Assembly: GCA_002335605.1 (NCBI GenBank)
Contig: BEDY01000004.1
Span: forward strand, 620,001 to 684,000
DNA: 64,000 nt
Direction of reading: 5' to 3'
DNA from: Prillingera fragicola
Lineage: Eukaryota > Basidiomycota > Tremellomycetes > Trichosporonales > Trichosporonaceae
Position numbers and translations under genes: made by a program. Below are positions 23,247 to 33,400 of this stretch, piece after piece. The notes under the pieces were generated by a model. It saw only the letters and a program-made list of their open reading frames with translations. It was not told the DNA's origin and searched no databases. Position 1 is the first letter of the stretch; each line of letters opens with the position of its first letter.

Positions 23247-24904
23247 GGGTAGACGAGAGAGTAGGCATCTTATGGCATTGTGATCCTTTGTTCCTGTTAC
23301 GGAACCCCATGGGCCTTGTTTTTTATCATGCACAAGACATGTAAGCAGCACCGGGCCGGTCGTCAAGAACACCAACAAGCATTAGGATTCGAGCGTGCAT
23401 CCGAGGCGATGGGAACGTTCAGAATTGGAACGCGTCCCTCAGGCATCAGGGCCCAAGAGCTTCTGCAGGTCGTAAACCTTGGCGACCCGACCTCTGTTGG
23501 TGTGCGCTGTCAGGGTGGTCCCAGGTGCGTGGGACGCACGGGCACACAGGGCTCTGGTAGCAACATTTTTAATTTTACGGTCCCACCATCGATGACCAAG
23601 GCCGCATGCCCGCTTGCTGAACGGCTTCGGCCAGCGATCTTAATGGGCATGTGGACCAGGGCTTTTAAACGTTTGTTCACTTTCCATAGGGATTCGCGTT
23701 CAAGCGTAAACGAAACGAAGCGAGGAGCTCGTTTGATGAGCCGTGGCCGTGGCCTCTGCTCTCTGTCGAGAAACGTGCATGGTACGCTTTCCCCGTTCCC
23801 ACTTGTCAGAGGCTTGAAATGCTGCACCCCCCTGACGAGTCTGTACAGCCACAAAAGCCCAGTTTTGTTAACTAGCGTTTCGGCACACCTGCCACCCTTG
23901 GTGGAGCGCACCTGCTTCGTGCACTGAACAGAACGGCAGTGCTGGCTAGATGCCCCAACAGCGGACCATCTTGAGCGCCGCCGCCCGGGTGTTTTTTTTT
24001 TTTTGACGTTGGGCGCTTAATTTTGTCTATAGGGTAAAGTGAAACTGGCTTCGGCTCTTGTGCTCAGAGAGACAGAGCTTGTACAGAAGACGAGAAGCGC
24101 TGCAAAACTCTGCGGGACTGGTGCGCGTCATTGCGGAGCGACCTGGATGCATGTTCTGCGCGACTTTGGTATGGCCGAGAAAACTTGTTCGGGATTGCTT
24201 GCTGTAATGTACGCCTGTAATCTGCGGGTTTCAATCGCGTCCTCTTCGGTTCATTCCTCGCAGTAGCCAGTGGGGATCTGCCGTATTCAAAGGTTTGCGG
24301 CTTGCAGGGCAGGAGAGCTCAAGAGAGAGATGAGAGACCATACTCGCGCTGCGCGAGCAAGGGACGGACGGCCCGTACTCCGGGTGGGCCTTATTCCTGA
24401 AGCAGCATTGCGCTGGCGGTGCAGCAGGACGCGCGCCTGCCCCCCGATCGTCGTACTCTTCTTCCGTTGTCGTTTAGACCAACCCGCCTGTCCCGCCGCC
24501 GCCGCTGCCTGCCCTGCCCTGCAGTTCTTCCTGCCAGGCATTTCCCTCTGCCCTCGTGCCCCGCTTGCGCCACGCATCCTCCCCCATATCCTGCAACACT
24601 TTGCTTGGTGTCTGTCCAAGTTTGTGACACCCACTCTGCAGGCCGCTATCTAGACTGCTTGGACTGTACATTTGCTTTGCTCTTCTCCAACCACTTTATA
24701 CCCGTCTTTTAACACACGAACACTGTGCGTCGACACTTTATCGGCATTCTGTAAACCTTCAACGCCACTGGCACACATTATCATCACTCGCCTCGCCCCC
24801 CACCATTCGTCGACCCTAGTATCGCCAACCCCACACATCCTACATCCTTTCTCCCCCTCCTCCTCCTTCCCCCCGACCACCCGACCCCCTCGCCAGCTAG
24901 TCGC
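23247..24904. other. Intergenic, upstream region of the SLY41-like gene
   Basis: 1.66 kb without a supported gene. It contains a T-run (about 23991-24004). The last 250 bp before the start are strongly pyrimidine-rich on the plus strand, typical of a fungal leader. Confidence 0.45.
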
Positions 24905-26803
24905 ATGAACGACCCGCGGCATCGTGCGCCGTTTGCGCACCAGTCCTCGTCGATTGACCTGCGCAGCCAATATGGAACAGAGACACCGCCCCAGACTTAT
25001 CACGCCTTGCTCCATGCCAACAACTATCCCACCAACGGCGGCGTGGCCGGCGGGCCAGGCTACTTTGCGCAACCCCCGCCTTCGAATGGTGTCGGCGCCA
25101 AGCTTGCCAGCGTTGCCTCGGGATTGCTAAACGGCCTCAAGATGGAGCGCAAGAGCAGCGACATGGACAACTTGGGTGGCTACTATGACAACCAACGCAA
25201 TGCGGGGCTCGGCCTTGGCAGTCTCAGCAATGGCTGGAGCACTGGCGACACGCAGAATGCTACCTGGCAGCGCATCCAGAGTGCCCTCCCCAGTGCCGCG
25301 TCGGTGCGCTTTGTCGTGCTGTGCTTCCTGTGGTACGCTTCCAGCGCGATCAGCAGCAACTCCGGCAAGGTCATTCTCAACAACTTCAAGTTTCCAGTGA
25401 CTCTCACTATTGTCCAGTTTGCCTTTGTCGCTGGCTTGTGTTGGCTGGGATCTCGTCCCCAGCTCAACTGGACCTCGAGGCTGCGCAACCCGACCAAGCC
25501 GATTCTCCAGAGCACGCTCCCCATGGCTGTGTTCCAGGTTGGTGGCCACATCTTTGGCTCGCTTGCCATGTCGCGCGTGCCCGTGAGCACTGTGCATACC
25601 ATCAAGGTGAGTGTGTGCGCGTACTGGTGCGAGCTGCGAAACGCAGCGACGACGCTAGTGCTACGTGAGACGCTGCATGCGAATGTGTGGGATGTTGATC
25701 AGAGTGATCGACTGTCGCACGTGCATTCCGCGGCGTCCTTCATTCAGTGTTCATTGCTAACGTCACAGGCTCTCTCGCCCCTTGTGACCGTCGCCGCCTA
25801 CGCGCTTCTCTTTGGCGTCAAGTACTCGCCCGCGACATATCTGTCGCTCCTTCCTCTCACCCTCGGTGTCATGCTGGCGTGCTCGTTTGACGTTTCATTG
25901 TCAAACGTGCTCGGCCTGGTGTGCGCCTTTGGTTCCACTATTGTCTTTGTTTCGCAAAACATCTTCTTCAAGAAGGTCATGCCCAGTCCTGGATCGGCAG
26001 CCGCCGCACACGACAACGGCTCGCCCCGTCTGGACAAGATCAACCTGCTCTACTTTTCCAGCAGCATGGCGTTTTTGCTCATGATTCCTATCTGGCTCTA
26101 CTCTGACGTTGGGCGTCTTATCAACCTGTGGGCAAACCCCCCCGCGATGAGCACTGGCACCGCGACGACTTCGACTGTGCTGTTTTGCTTCTTTGTCAAC
26201 GGCACTGTGCACTTTGCTCAGAACGTGCTGGCATTTGCCATCCTGTCGTCGACCTCGCCCGTTACCTACTCGATCGCGTCGCTCGTCAAGCGCATTGCCG
26301 TCATCTGCCTGGCCATCGTTTGGTTCAAGCAGGCTGTTCACGGCGTTCAGGCTGCGGGCATTATGCTCACTGCCGTTGGCCTGTGGATGTACAACAATGC
26401 CAAGCGCGACGTCGACAAGGGCGAGAAGAAGATGCGCCAGGTCGAGGCCCAGCGTGAAGGCATGCTCCCCACCTCGATTGCCGACCAGCGCCTGCTTTCT
26501 GGCCGCGACACACCCGAGCCCCAGTTCAACGGCTACCTTCACCCCCACAAGGAGGCTCACGCCTCCCCGCGCCCGACGTACCCTGCCAACTTTGAGTCGG
26601 TCTCGACCTCGACCGCTCTCCGTTCCCCAGTATTCGCCATCCCACCGCCCCCGCGTGCGGCCAAGCCCCCACCCCCGCTCGAGCAGATGGCAAACGTCTA
26701 CCCCTCGCCTCCAGCGAGCACGGCGTCGTCCCCACCACTGCCCAGCGTGCCCCTCAAGGATGGCAGCCTGCCCTCCCCCGTGGCTCTCTCGGCCGGCGTA
26801 TAG
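24905..26803 (+). CDS. Triose-phosphate-transporter family membrane protein (SLY41-like)
   Basis: Two exons, 24905-25606 and 25769-26803, giving 578 aa; the 162-nt intron (GTGAGT...CACAG) is phase 0. A disordered N-terminus of about 130 residues precedes the TPT/DMT-type core of about ten membrane segments. The first segments start with FVVLCFLWYASSAISSNSGKVILN and FPVTLTIVQFAFVAGLCW. Later family features are HIFGSLAMSRVPVSTVHTIK, ALSPLVTVAAYALLFG, YLSLLPLTLGVMLAC, FGSTIVFVSQNIFFKK and LAFAILSSTSPVTYSIASLVKRI. The long proline-rich C-tail is cytosolic-looking. Yeast Sly41 is an ER/Golgi member of this family; the substrate here is unknown. The intron is a multiple of three and stop-free, so a retained-intron form would insert 54 residues in frame. 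Confidence 0.88.
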   Translation: MNDPRHRAPFAHQSSSIDLRSQYGTETPPQTYHALLHANNYPTNGGVAGGPGYFAQPPPSNGVGAKLASVASGLLNGLKMERKSSDMDNLGGYYDNQRNAGLGLGSLSNGWSTGDTQNATWQRIQSALPSAASVRFVVLCFLWYASSAISSNSGKVILNNFKFPVTLTIVQFAFVAGLCWLGSRPQLNWTSRLRNPTKPILQSTLPMAVFQVGGHIFGSLAMSRVPVSTVHTIKVSVCAYWCELRNAATTLVLRETLHANVWDVDQSDRLSHVHSAASFIQCSLLTSQALSPLVTVAAYALLFGVKYSPATYLSLLPLTLGVMLACSFDVSLSNVLGLVCAFGSTIVFVSQNIFFKKVMPSPGSAAAAHDNGSPRLDKINLLYFSSSMAFLLMIPIWLYSDVGRLINLWANPPAMSTGTATTSTVLFCFFVNGTVHFAQNVLAFAILSSTSPVTYSIASLVKRIAVICLAIVWFKQAVHGVQAAGIMLTAVGLWMYNNAKRDVDKGEKKMRQVEAQREGMLPTSIADQRLLSGRDTPEPQFNGYLHPHKEAHASPRPTYPANFESVSTSTALRSPVFAIPPPPRAAKPPPPLEQMANVYPSPPASTASSPPLPSVPLKDGSLPSPVALSAGV

Positions 26804-27369
26804 GCGCGCCCCCTCATCTCTTTCATCCTAGTTTATTACGATATCTGCGCGCGCGGCCGCGCTATAGAATTTGCCACGAACTCCGGCGTTTGTACATACA
26901 TAGGTATATTCGTCGTTAGACTGTTAGATGCGTCGGATGCACACAACATGGACATCTCGCAACGATGCTGCGCGGCCCGGACGCGTCCCGTGTGCAAGGA
27001 AAACAGTGGCGTGGACGCGTCCCATGGTGACCCTGGTGGCTTGACACTAAATGCTTAACAGGATCAACAAACCTAGCGGCGCGTCTTGTCGCATCGTCGC
27101 TTCCGAGCTGTTTGCCCGTCTTGTTATTCCGCTTGGAGCTGGTCTTTGCTGATTCTGTCCCGCACGAGGCTGGCGTAGCCGACGTGTTGCTGTCCTAAAT
27201 AACCAACTTGTCGTCTCTGCCCATTAGTGGATTTGGCCGAGTCGGCCATGTGGGCTGGGCCGCAAATGCCCTGCCGCCTGCCGCCAGGTGTCTATCCTCA
27301 CGCACACCGCGCTCGAATACCCGGTCGTCCTGCTAACTCTATACATGCAATGCTCTCCACGTCTACACT
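26804..27369. other. Convergent intergenic region with two GGACGCGTCC palindromes
   Basis: Lies between two 3' ends. Perfect 10-bp palindromes at 26979-26988 and 27013-27022 are 34 bp apart. No gene is seen. Confidence 0.5.
26979..27022. repeat. Pair of GGACGCGTCC palindromes
   Basis: Two identical 10-bp inverted repeats (26979-26988, 27013-27022), each containing ACGCGT, in a convergent intergenic region. They could be paired protein sites or a 3'-end/insulator element; function unknown. Confidence 0.5.
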
Positions 27370-28449
27370 CTACTTTGCCCCCTTGATAAACTCGGTTACC
27401 AGATCCACGGTCTGCGCCGGCTGCTCGGCATGAACCCAGTGCCCGGCCTCGAGCTTCTCCAGCCGCATGTTGGGGAAGAATGCCTCGGCAACAGGAATGT
27501 TGTGCCTGTTGATGTACGCCGAGTTGCTGCCTTTCAAGAACAGGACTGGGCCGGTCCAGTCTGGCCTCTCTGGCGGGGAGACAGGCGGCGGAGGGAGGTA
27601 GGGGAAGCCGCCGATCTGGGGGATCTCGTCGCGTAGAAGCTGGAGGGGGAGGCGGAACTTGATGATTTCCTTGCCTGTGTCGGGGTCGTGCTCCTTCATC
27701 GTGTTGGTCAGGAGGAACTGGCGGGTTGCTTGTGACTGGCGTGTCAGCGGGAATGTGGGCTGGCAGCAGGGCAACCGCAGTCATTGGTCATGGCTGTGCA
27801 CACACCTTTTCCACCTCAGCCAACATCTTGTCTGCATCAGCACGACTCTTGGCCTTTCGGCGCTCAATATCCATCATTCCATCCGTGTACGCCGCAAACC
27901 TGTTTCGTGTCAGCTTGTGCCACCTCCAGAAGAGTTGGCGGTGACTAACTCCGGGGAAATCTCTCCAATCGCAGGACTCATGTCAACAGAAATCAGCGTC
28001 CGCAACGGAGCGTTCAGGTCCGAATTGAGCGCAAGTGCCATGACAGCCTTGCCACCCATGCTGTGGCCGAGGAGGTTGACGCTCTTGTCGTTGTCGATAC
28101 CGGCCTTCTTGAAGAAGGCGGAAATGTCCTCCGCCATGGCAGAGTACGAGTGCGGGAGCGCGTGGGGTGACAGGCCGTGGTTGCGTAGGTCAAGAGTGAA
28201 GACGCGCATGCCGAGAGTCTGTGAGAAGCGCTTGGCCAAGCTGCGCCAGTTCTGCTTGCTGCCAAACAGACCATGGCAGATGACGAGTGACTGGTCGGTG
28301 GTCGTCGTGCTCGATGGCTCAATGACGTCGTAAACGAGCTCAACAGGCGTCGGTTTGCTGCCGTCGCCCCAGACAGACCGGGCGGCGAGGGGTGCACGGA
28401 AAGTGCGCAGACCGGCAAAGGCGGGGCGGGCGGCTGCAAGGACGGGCAT
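27370..28449 (-). CDS. Mitochondrial alpha/beta hydrolase, ABHD11/IMO32-like
   Basis: Three exons, 27950-28449, 27806-27899 and 27370-27735, encode 319 aa. The fold is clear: SLVICHGLFGSKQNW (oxyanion region), VFTLDLRNHGLSP, the nucleophile elbow LLGHSMGGKAVM with its Ser, VDMSPAIGEISPE, and the late histidine in EAGHWVHAEQP. The acid is probably the Asp in VDMSP or later. The arrangement matches ABHD11 and yeast IMO32, mitochondrial hydrolases; the related yeast enzyme Eat1 makes ethyl acetate. The N-terminal 25 residues (MPVLAAARPAFAGLRTFRAPLAARS) look like a matrix-targeting leader. The ORF is divergent from the WW-domain gene. Exact substrate not predictable. Confidence 0.88.
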
Positions 28450-28811
28450 GCTGTGTAGGTGTGATTGTAGAGATTGTGGATAAAGATCAAGGGAGTAAGA
28501 CAAACCGGGCGGAACTCCGAGACCTTCACCACGTGAAGCCCACGTGCAATGGAGGCTGCCGATCCGTGCCGCGTGTCGGGATCAATTGCCGATCGCTGTG
28601 ACGTAGTTCCTGGTGGCTGCCCACTGACCGCCGTCTTCCCTGGGGACACTGGATGAAGCAATTGCGCGAATTAGAGCTCTCATAAGCCACTGCTGCAGTT
28701 GAAACTCGGGGGCTTGGGACCGGCCCTCCCTTGGCATCCCGGCATCCTGGGCTCAAACCTCGTATGGGCCAGCGGCGGGCGAGTGATGACGGCGGTACGG
28801 CATGACAATCC

Positions 28812-28818
28812 TATATAG
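28812..28818 (+). promoter_or_regulatory. TATA box of the WW-domain gene
   Basis: TATATAG within CCTATATAGAACG, about 60 bp upstream of the start codon at 28873, in the 423-bp region between divergent genes. Confidence 0.5.
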
Positions 28819-28872
28819 AACGACGAACCGGTTCTTTCTTTCGCTCTCTCTCCCATCGCTACCTTTACAGCA

Positions 28873-29333
28873 ATGTCGACCACCCCCAACCCCCTCTCAA
28901 AGAACGGTGACGACGACAGTCTCCCCGCGCCTTGGTGAGTGAACGGATGGACGCCGCGTACCTGGTACCCGGCAGATTGATCCGCAGTCCTTGGCACCCC
29001 GCCACCCATGTACTGACAATACCTAAGGGTGCGTCAGTGGGACACCAACTACAACACCTGGTTCTACATCAACCCCTCGACCGACCCTGCGACCACCACC
29101 TGGACCCACCCCAACGCCAAGGAGGGCGAGGCTCACCCCGAGCAGATCGAGGCTGTTGAGAAGATCCAGGAGGCGGAGAAGCTCGTTCAGCAGCAGCCCC
29201 CAGCCGGTCCTCCCCAGGACAACAACCAGAGCCAGGTGGACCGCGGCGAGAACGCGAGCTACTACGGTACCGACGCTCCCCAGGACCAGCAGCAGCAGCA
29301 GCAGTACCAGCAGCCGCCCCAGCAACAACAACA

Positions 29334-29371
<38 letters not shown>

Positions 29372-30097
29372 CCCAGCGCATCTCCCAGCAGCGCCCCTCG
29401 CAGCAGCGTCCCGACGATGACGATGACGACGACGATGCCAGGCGCAAGAAGATTCTCGAGGAGAATGACCGTGGCCTGAGCGCGCTCTTTGGCGGCTCGT
29501 CCTCATCTGGTATGGGAGGAATTAGCAGCGGCGGTGCTGCGATGGGCGGTGGTCTTGGTGGTGCACTGCTTGGTGCTCTTCTTTCGGTGAGTCAAACGAC
29601 AAGGTCTTTAGTTGCAGCTCGCAGACGACCTTGACGCCTCATGGCGGTACCGGGTCCAGGACGGCGTCGCGCAGATCTATGCCCCCGCCAGGACACTGGC
29701 TGACAAACCGCAGAGCAAGGGCCGCAACAACACCTACTACGGCTCCAACCAGATGTACACCCACTCCATGGGTCCTCCCCCTTTCCTGATGGGCCCAGGT
29801 ATGGGTATGGGCGGTATGGGCATGGGCGGTATGGGTATGGGCGGCATGGGCATGGGAGGCATGGGAATGGGCGGCAACCCGCTCGCGTTGCTCATGGGAG
29901 GCGGTATGGGAGGACCTGGTATGATGATGGGCGGCCCGATGGGTGGCTTTGGCGGCGGCTATGGAGGTCGGCCGCACCATGGCCATGGAGGTATGGGAGG
30001 AGGCATGGGCGGTGGGTTTGGAGGAGGCCCCTTCGGCGGCGGAGGCGGGTTTGGCGGTGGAGGCCACCATGGCCACGGTCACGGCGGTCGCTTCTAG
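28873..30097 (+). CDS. WW-domain, poly-Q and glycine-rich protein (WWM1-like)
   Basis: Three exons, 28873-28934, 29028-29586 and 29618-30097, 366 aa. A single WW domain (residues about 19-52) has both tryptophans: APWVRQWDTNYNTWFYINP then TTTWTHP. A poly-Q tract from mixed CAG/CAA codons lies at about 107-140, an eight-Asp run near 157, then a Gly/Met hydrophobic patch (MGGGLGGALLGALLS). After the 31-nt intron come LADDLDASWRYRVQDG, GMGGM pentapeptide repeats and a His/Gly-rich tail. The order WW domain, Gln-rich, GGALLG-type patch resembles yeast Wwm1, which interacts with metacaspase Mca1. The family link is moderately supported; function here is inference. The WW domain is split by a phase-2 intron in its first tryptophan codon. 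Confidence 0.8.
29288..29377 (+). repeat. CAG/CAA poly-glutamine tract
   Basis: About 30 codons, nearly all Gln with a few Tyr/Pro, in the WWM1-like gene. Confidence 0.85.
29800..29877 (+). repeat. 15-bp tandem repeat encoding GMGGM
   Basis: Near-identical 15-bp units (GGTATGGGCATGGGC type) repeat about five times, encoding Gly-Met-Gly-Gly-Met pentapeptides. Confidence 0.75.
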
Positions 30098-30461
30098 AAC
30101 ACGAGGTCAGAGGAATGTGGAACATTATGTGATACACGTATATCAAGCTGCTTTTTGCTTGGCCAAGTCTTTGTTGCATGCCTAGCGGCTGCGTGCCCGC
30201 AGTTTGTAGGTCTTTCATGCTCTGGTTGATTACGGGGGCATTCGAAAGACGGTGAACATTATCAAGTTACCATCAGATCTTGATGGAGGTTGTAGACGGA
30301 AGCGAGTGTGAGTACGTTCTTGAATGGCCTCATAGAACGGTTTACGAACATACCCACCAAATTCCGATATGAAGCATGCACTATCGTATTGGTCATGCAG
30401 TGCTACGGTGCTAAGGTGCGAGAAGAAAGCTGCATAGAGCAAAAGCAAGCCACACGACAAG

Positions 30462-33400
30462 CTAGAAAAAGTTGTCCATGTTAAAGTCCTGGGCACCCTG
30501 CGACGACCTATCCTGATGATGTTCTTTCATGAGATTGGCGGATGGCTTCTTGGGTGTTGGCGGTTCGCTCCCACTCTCGGGTTCTGGTTTGCCCTCGGGC
30601 TTGGCTTCTTCGGCCTTGCCGTCTGACTCAACCTTGCCGTCCACCTTGTCGTCCACCTTGTCGTCCACCTTGTCGTCCACCTTGTCGTCCACGTTGCCAT
30701 CCTCGACAACTGTCTGTATCGGCTCCGCAGGCTCATTCGAGCTGGGCGATACAATGTCCAACTTGGCGGGCGTAGCTGTCGCTCCAAACCCAAAGTTGTC
30801 AAAGCTAAAGTCGGCGGCACCTTGGGCAGCATCACTGCTGGCCTCCTTCATTAGATTGGTGCCCTTGCTCTCGGCAACAGGAGCCGGCGTCGCAGGTGAT
30901 GGAGAACTACCCGGTGACGGTGATGGCTTGCGTGCTGGAGGCACTGGCGGTGCGCCAAAGCTGTCAAAGCTAAAGTCGGCGGCACCCTGCCCGACATCAC
31001 TCTTGGCGGCCTTCATAAGATTGGTCCCCTTGGACACTGGCTCTGTCGGCTCTGCCGGCTCGGCAGGCGTGCCCGCCAGCGGTGATACTGACTGCGCGCC
31101 GCCTCCAAAGCTGTCAAAGCTAAAGTCTGCGCCTCCCTGGCCGGCATTGCTGTGTTCCTTTATAAGGCTGAGGCCCTTCTTTGGCTCCTTCAAGTCAACG
31201 GGCGACTGTGGCGCACCGCCAAAGAACGACTCCATGTCAAACTCGACGCCACCCTGCTGGTCCTTGCGGAGCTTGAGAGTCGAAGCCCTGCGCTCGACGA
31301 CAGGGCTCCTGGGTGGCGACGTAACGTCGGTGGAGCCATTGGTCGAGGGGGCACCAAATGTGAACCCTGTAAAGAGGTCCGTAGCACGGTCGCGCTTCTC
31401 GGGTGACGGCGAGCGCGTAGGCGGCTCGGTGCCGCTCTCGGCAACGGGTTCCATGTCCATGACCATTTGTTCTCGCCCAGACGGATTGGAGAGCATGAAA
31501 CTGGCACGTCTGCGCGGCGCGCTCTGCTTGGGCTTGGGACGCACGGGGCTTGCGTCTCGTGTGCCGTCCTTGGACGCTGTGGATGACACAGGACGGCGGC
31601 GCTTGGTGGGAGGGAAGAAAGGCCGCTCGAATGACCACGACCGGAGAAGGTCCAAACCAAGGGCGTCACAGCCCATTCGAATGAACACGCGAGCATTGTG
31701 CAGCACAAAGTCGAACTCGAGCTTTTCAGGAATCTCGCTCGTTCCCTTGGCTGTCTGTAAGGTCTTGGCCTTGAGATGCTGGAAGAGCAGCAGTAGCGAG
31801 GGGTCATCGTTGTCGGGGTTGCCCACGGGCAGCTTCTTGCCACACGCAGTTGGATCGCTGCTCCACGCCTCTGCAACTTCCTCCATTGGAGACTGCCGTC
31901 AGCAATATCCGCACAGTCACTTACGATCAACACGCGGACAGACAAATCACGACGCTTCAGCATCCAGAACGTCCACGAAGCAAGCCAGCGGTGTCCGCCG
32001 CCGAGGGCAATTGGCAGCACGGTATCGCTCAGCACCCAGCGGAGTAGAGGCCCGTCAGTGCCCTCAATGCAGCGCGCAATGGCTACAGCAAGCTGCCAGT
32101 CGTTGAGCTGGCGAATGCACACAGTGATGGCATCCTTTGGACTGCCAGCCAGCATGAAAAATGCAGCGGCGTATTCTGACGTCAGCTCAACCTCAAACTA
32201 GCACTCACCGTAACGCTGCTTGCCCAACAAGGCAAACGCATTCTTCTGAGCGGCAATCTTCCATCGATCAGTGGTAAAGTCATTGTTCAAGAACTTGAGC
32301 ATGAGCTGCTGCTCCTTGTGCCCGGGCGCCTGGCGCCACAGCCCCTGCACGACAGATTTCTTGCCGAGGGTGAAGAAGAAGAGTGACGCGCTGGTCGGGT
32401 CGCGGTCTTGCTGAGCCATGAACCGATTCCGCGCAATGACTTCTACTTGCGTCCGCAGCGTCTCGGTCGACGACAGCCAGAGGAAGACACCCAGGCGTTT
32501 CGCATCATCCCAGGTCATCTTCCCGTCCTCACATGATGCGGTTGCAGCCTGCAGGAGTACACCGTGTGATTCGCTGTGCATCGCCCACACAATGTTGCGG
32601 AACGAAATCTTTGCGTGCGGCATGGGCGGCGGAGGAAGGTCCTCTGCACGGTTGCTCTTCGGGGTAGCAGTGCCAGACAGCGGGCCAGTGAGACGGCGGT
32701 CGCGATTGACAAACGTTCGAATCGAAGTCAGGTAGCGGAAACCACAATGGTCGAGCGCACGACGAGACCTGTCAGCCTCGACGACTGCCTGGGCCAGGGA
32801 CGCCAGAGTCGACTTTTCGGGTTGCGTAAGGGGGATGAGCACTGGGCCGTCGAGTCGGTCCACGAGCTCCTGCACAACAGTCTCGTTGAACTCGTCGTCG
32901 TTGTCGGCCGCAGAAGTGGGGGTAACATCGAACAGACTCGAAAAGTCCTTCTCCGCCGCCTTGGCTACCGGGCTCACGTCCTTTTGCGTGTGGAATGCTA
33001 GTGGATCAAGGCGCTTGTACGCCAACCGGCGCTTTCCGTCATATTCGCTCTCGCGCAAGTTCTTGACAAGCGTCACAAGGATCCGCTTGACCAGATCAAT
33101 CTTGTTCCACAACAGGCACTGATGCAGCACCGTCGGGTGATAGTCGATCAATGGTCCGTTCGAGTCTGCAATGAGTTCAAAGATATCCTCGGGCTCATCT
33201 GAATCGTCGTCCTCCTCCACGCCAGCGAGGAAGCGGCTGAAGACGTAAATTTGGTTCCCGGCCCCCACGGCCAACGACCCGCCGGCAATCCAAATCGAGT
33301 CGTTTATGGGCACAGACGTGTACTTGCGCATGTCAATGTGGATGAATGGCGCCCAGCCGGGGTTGACGACAACATAGCTCATGCGCTGCTCGCACACCAG

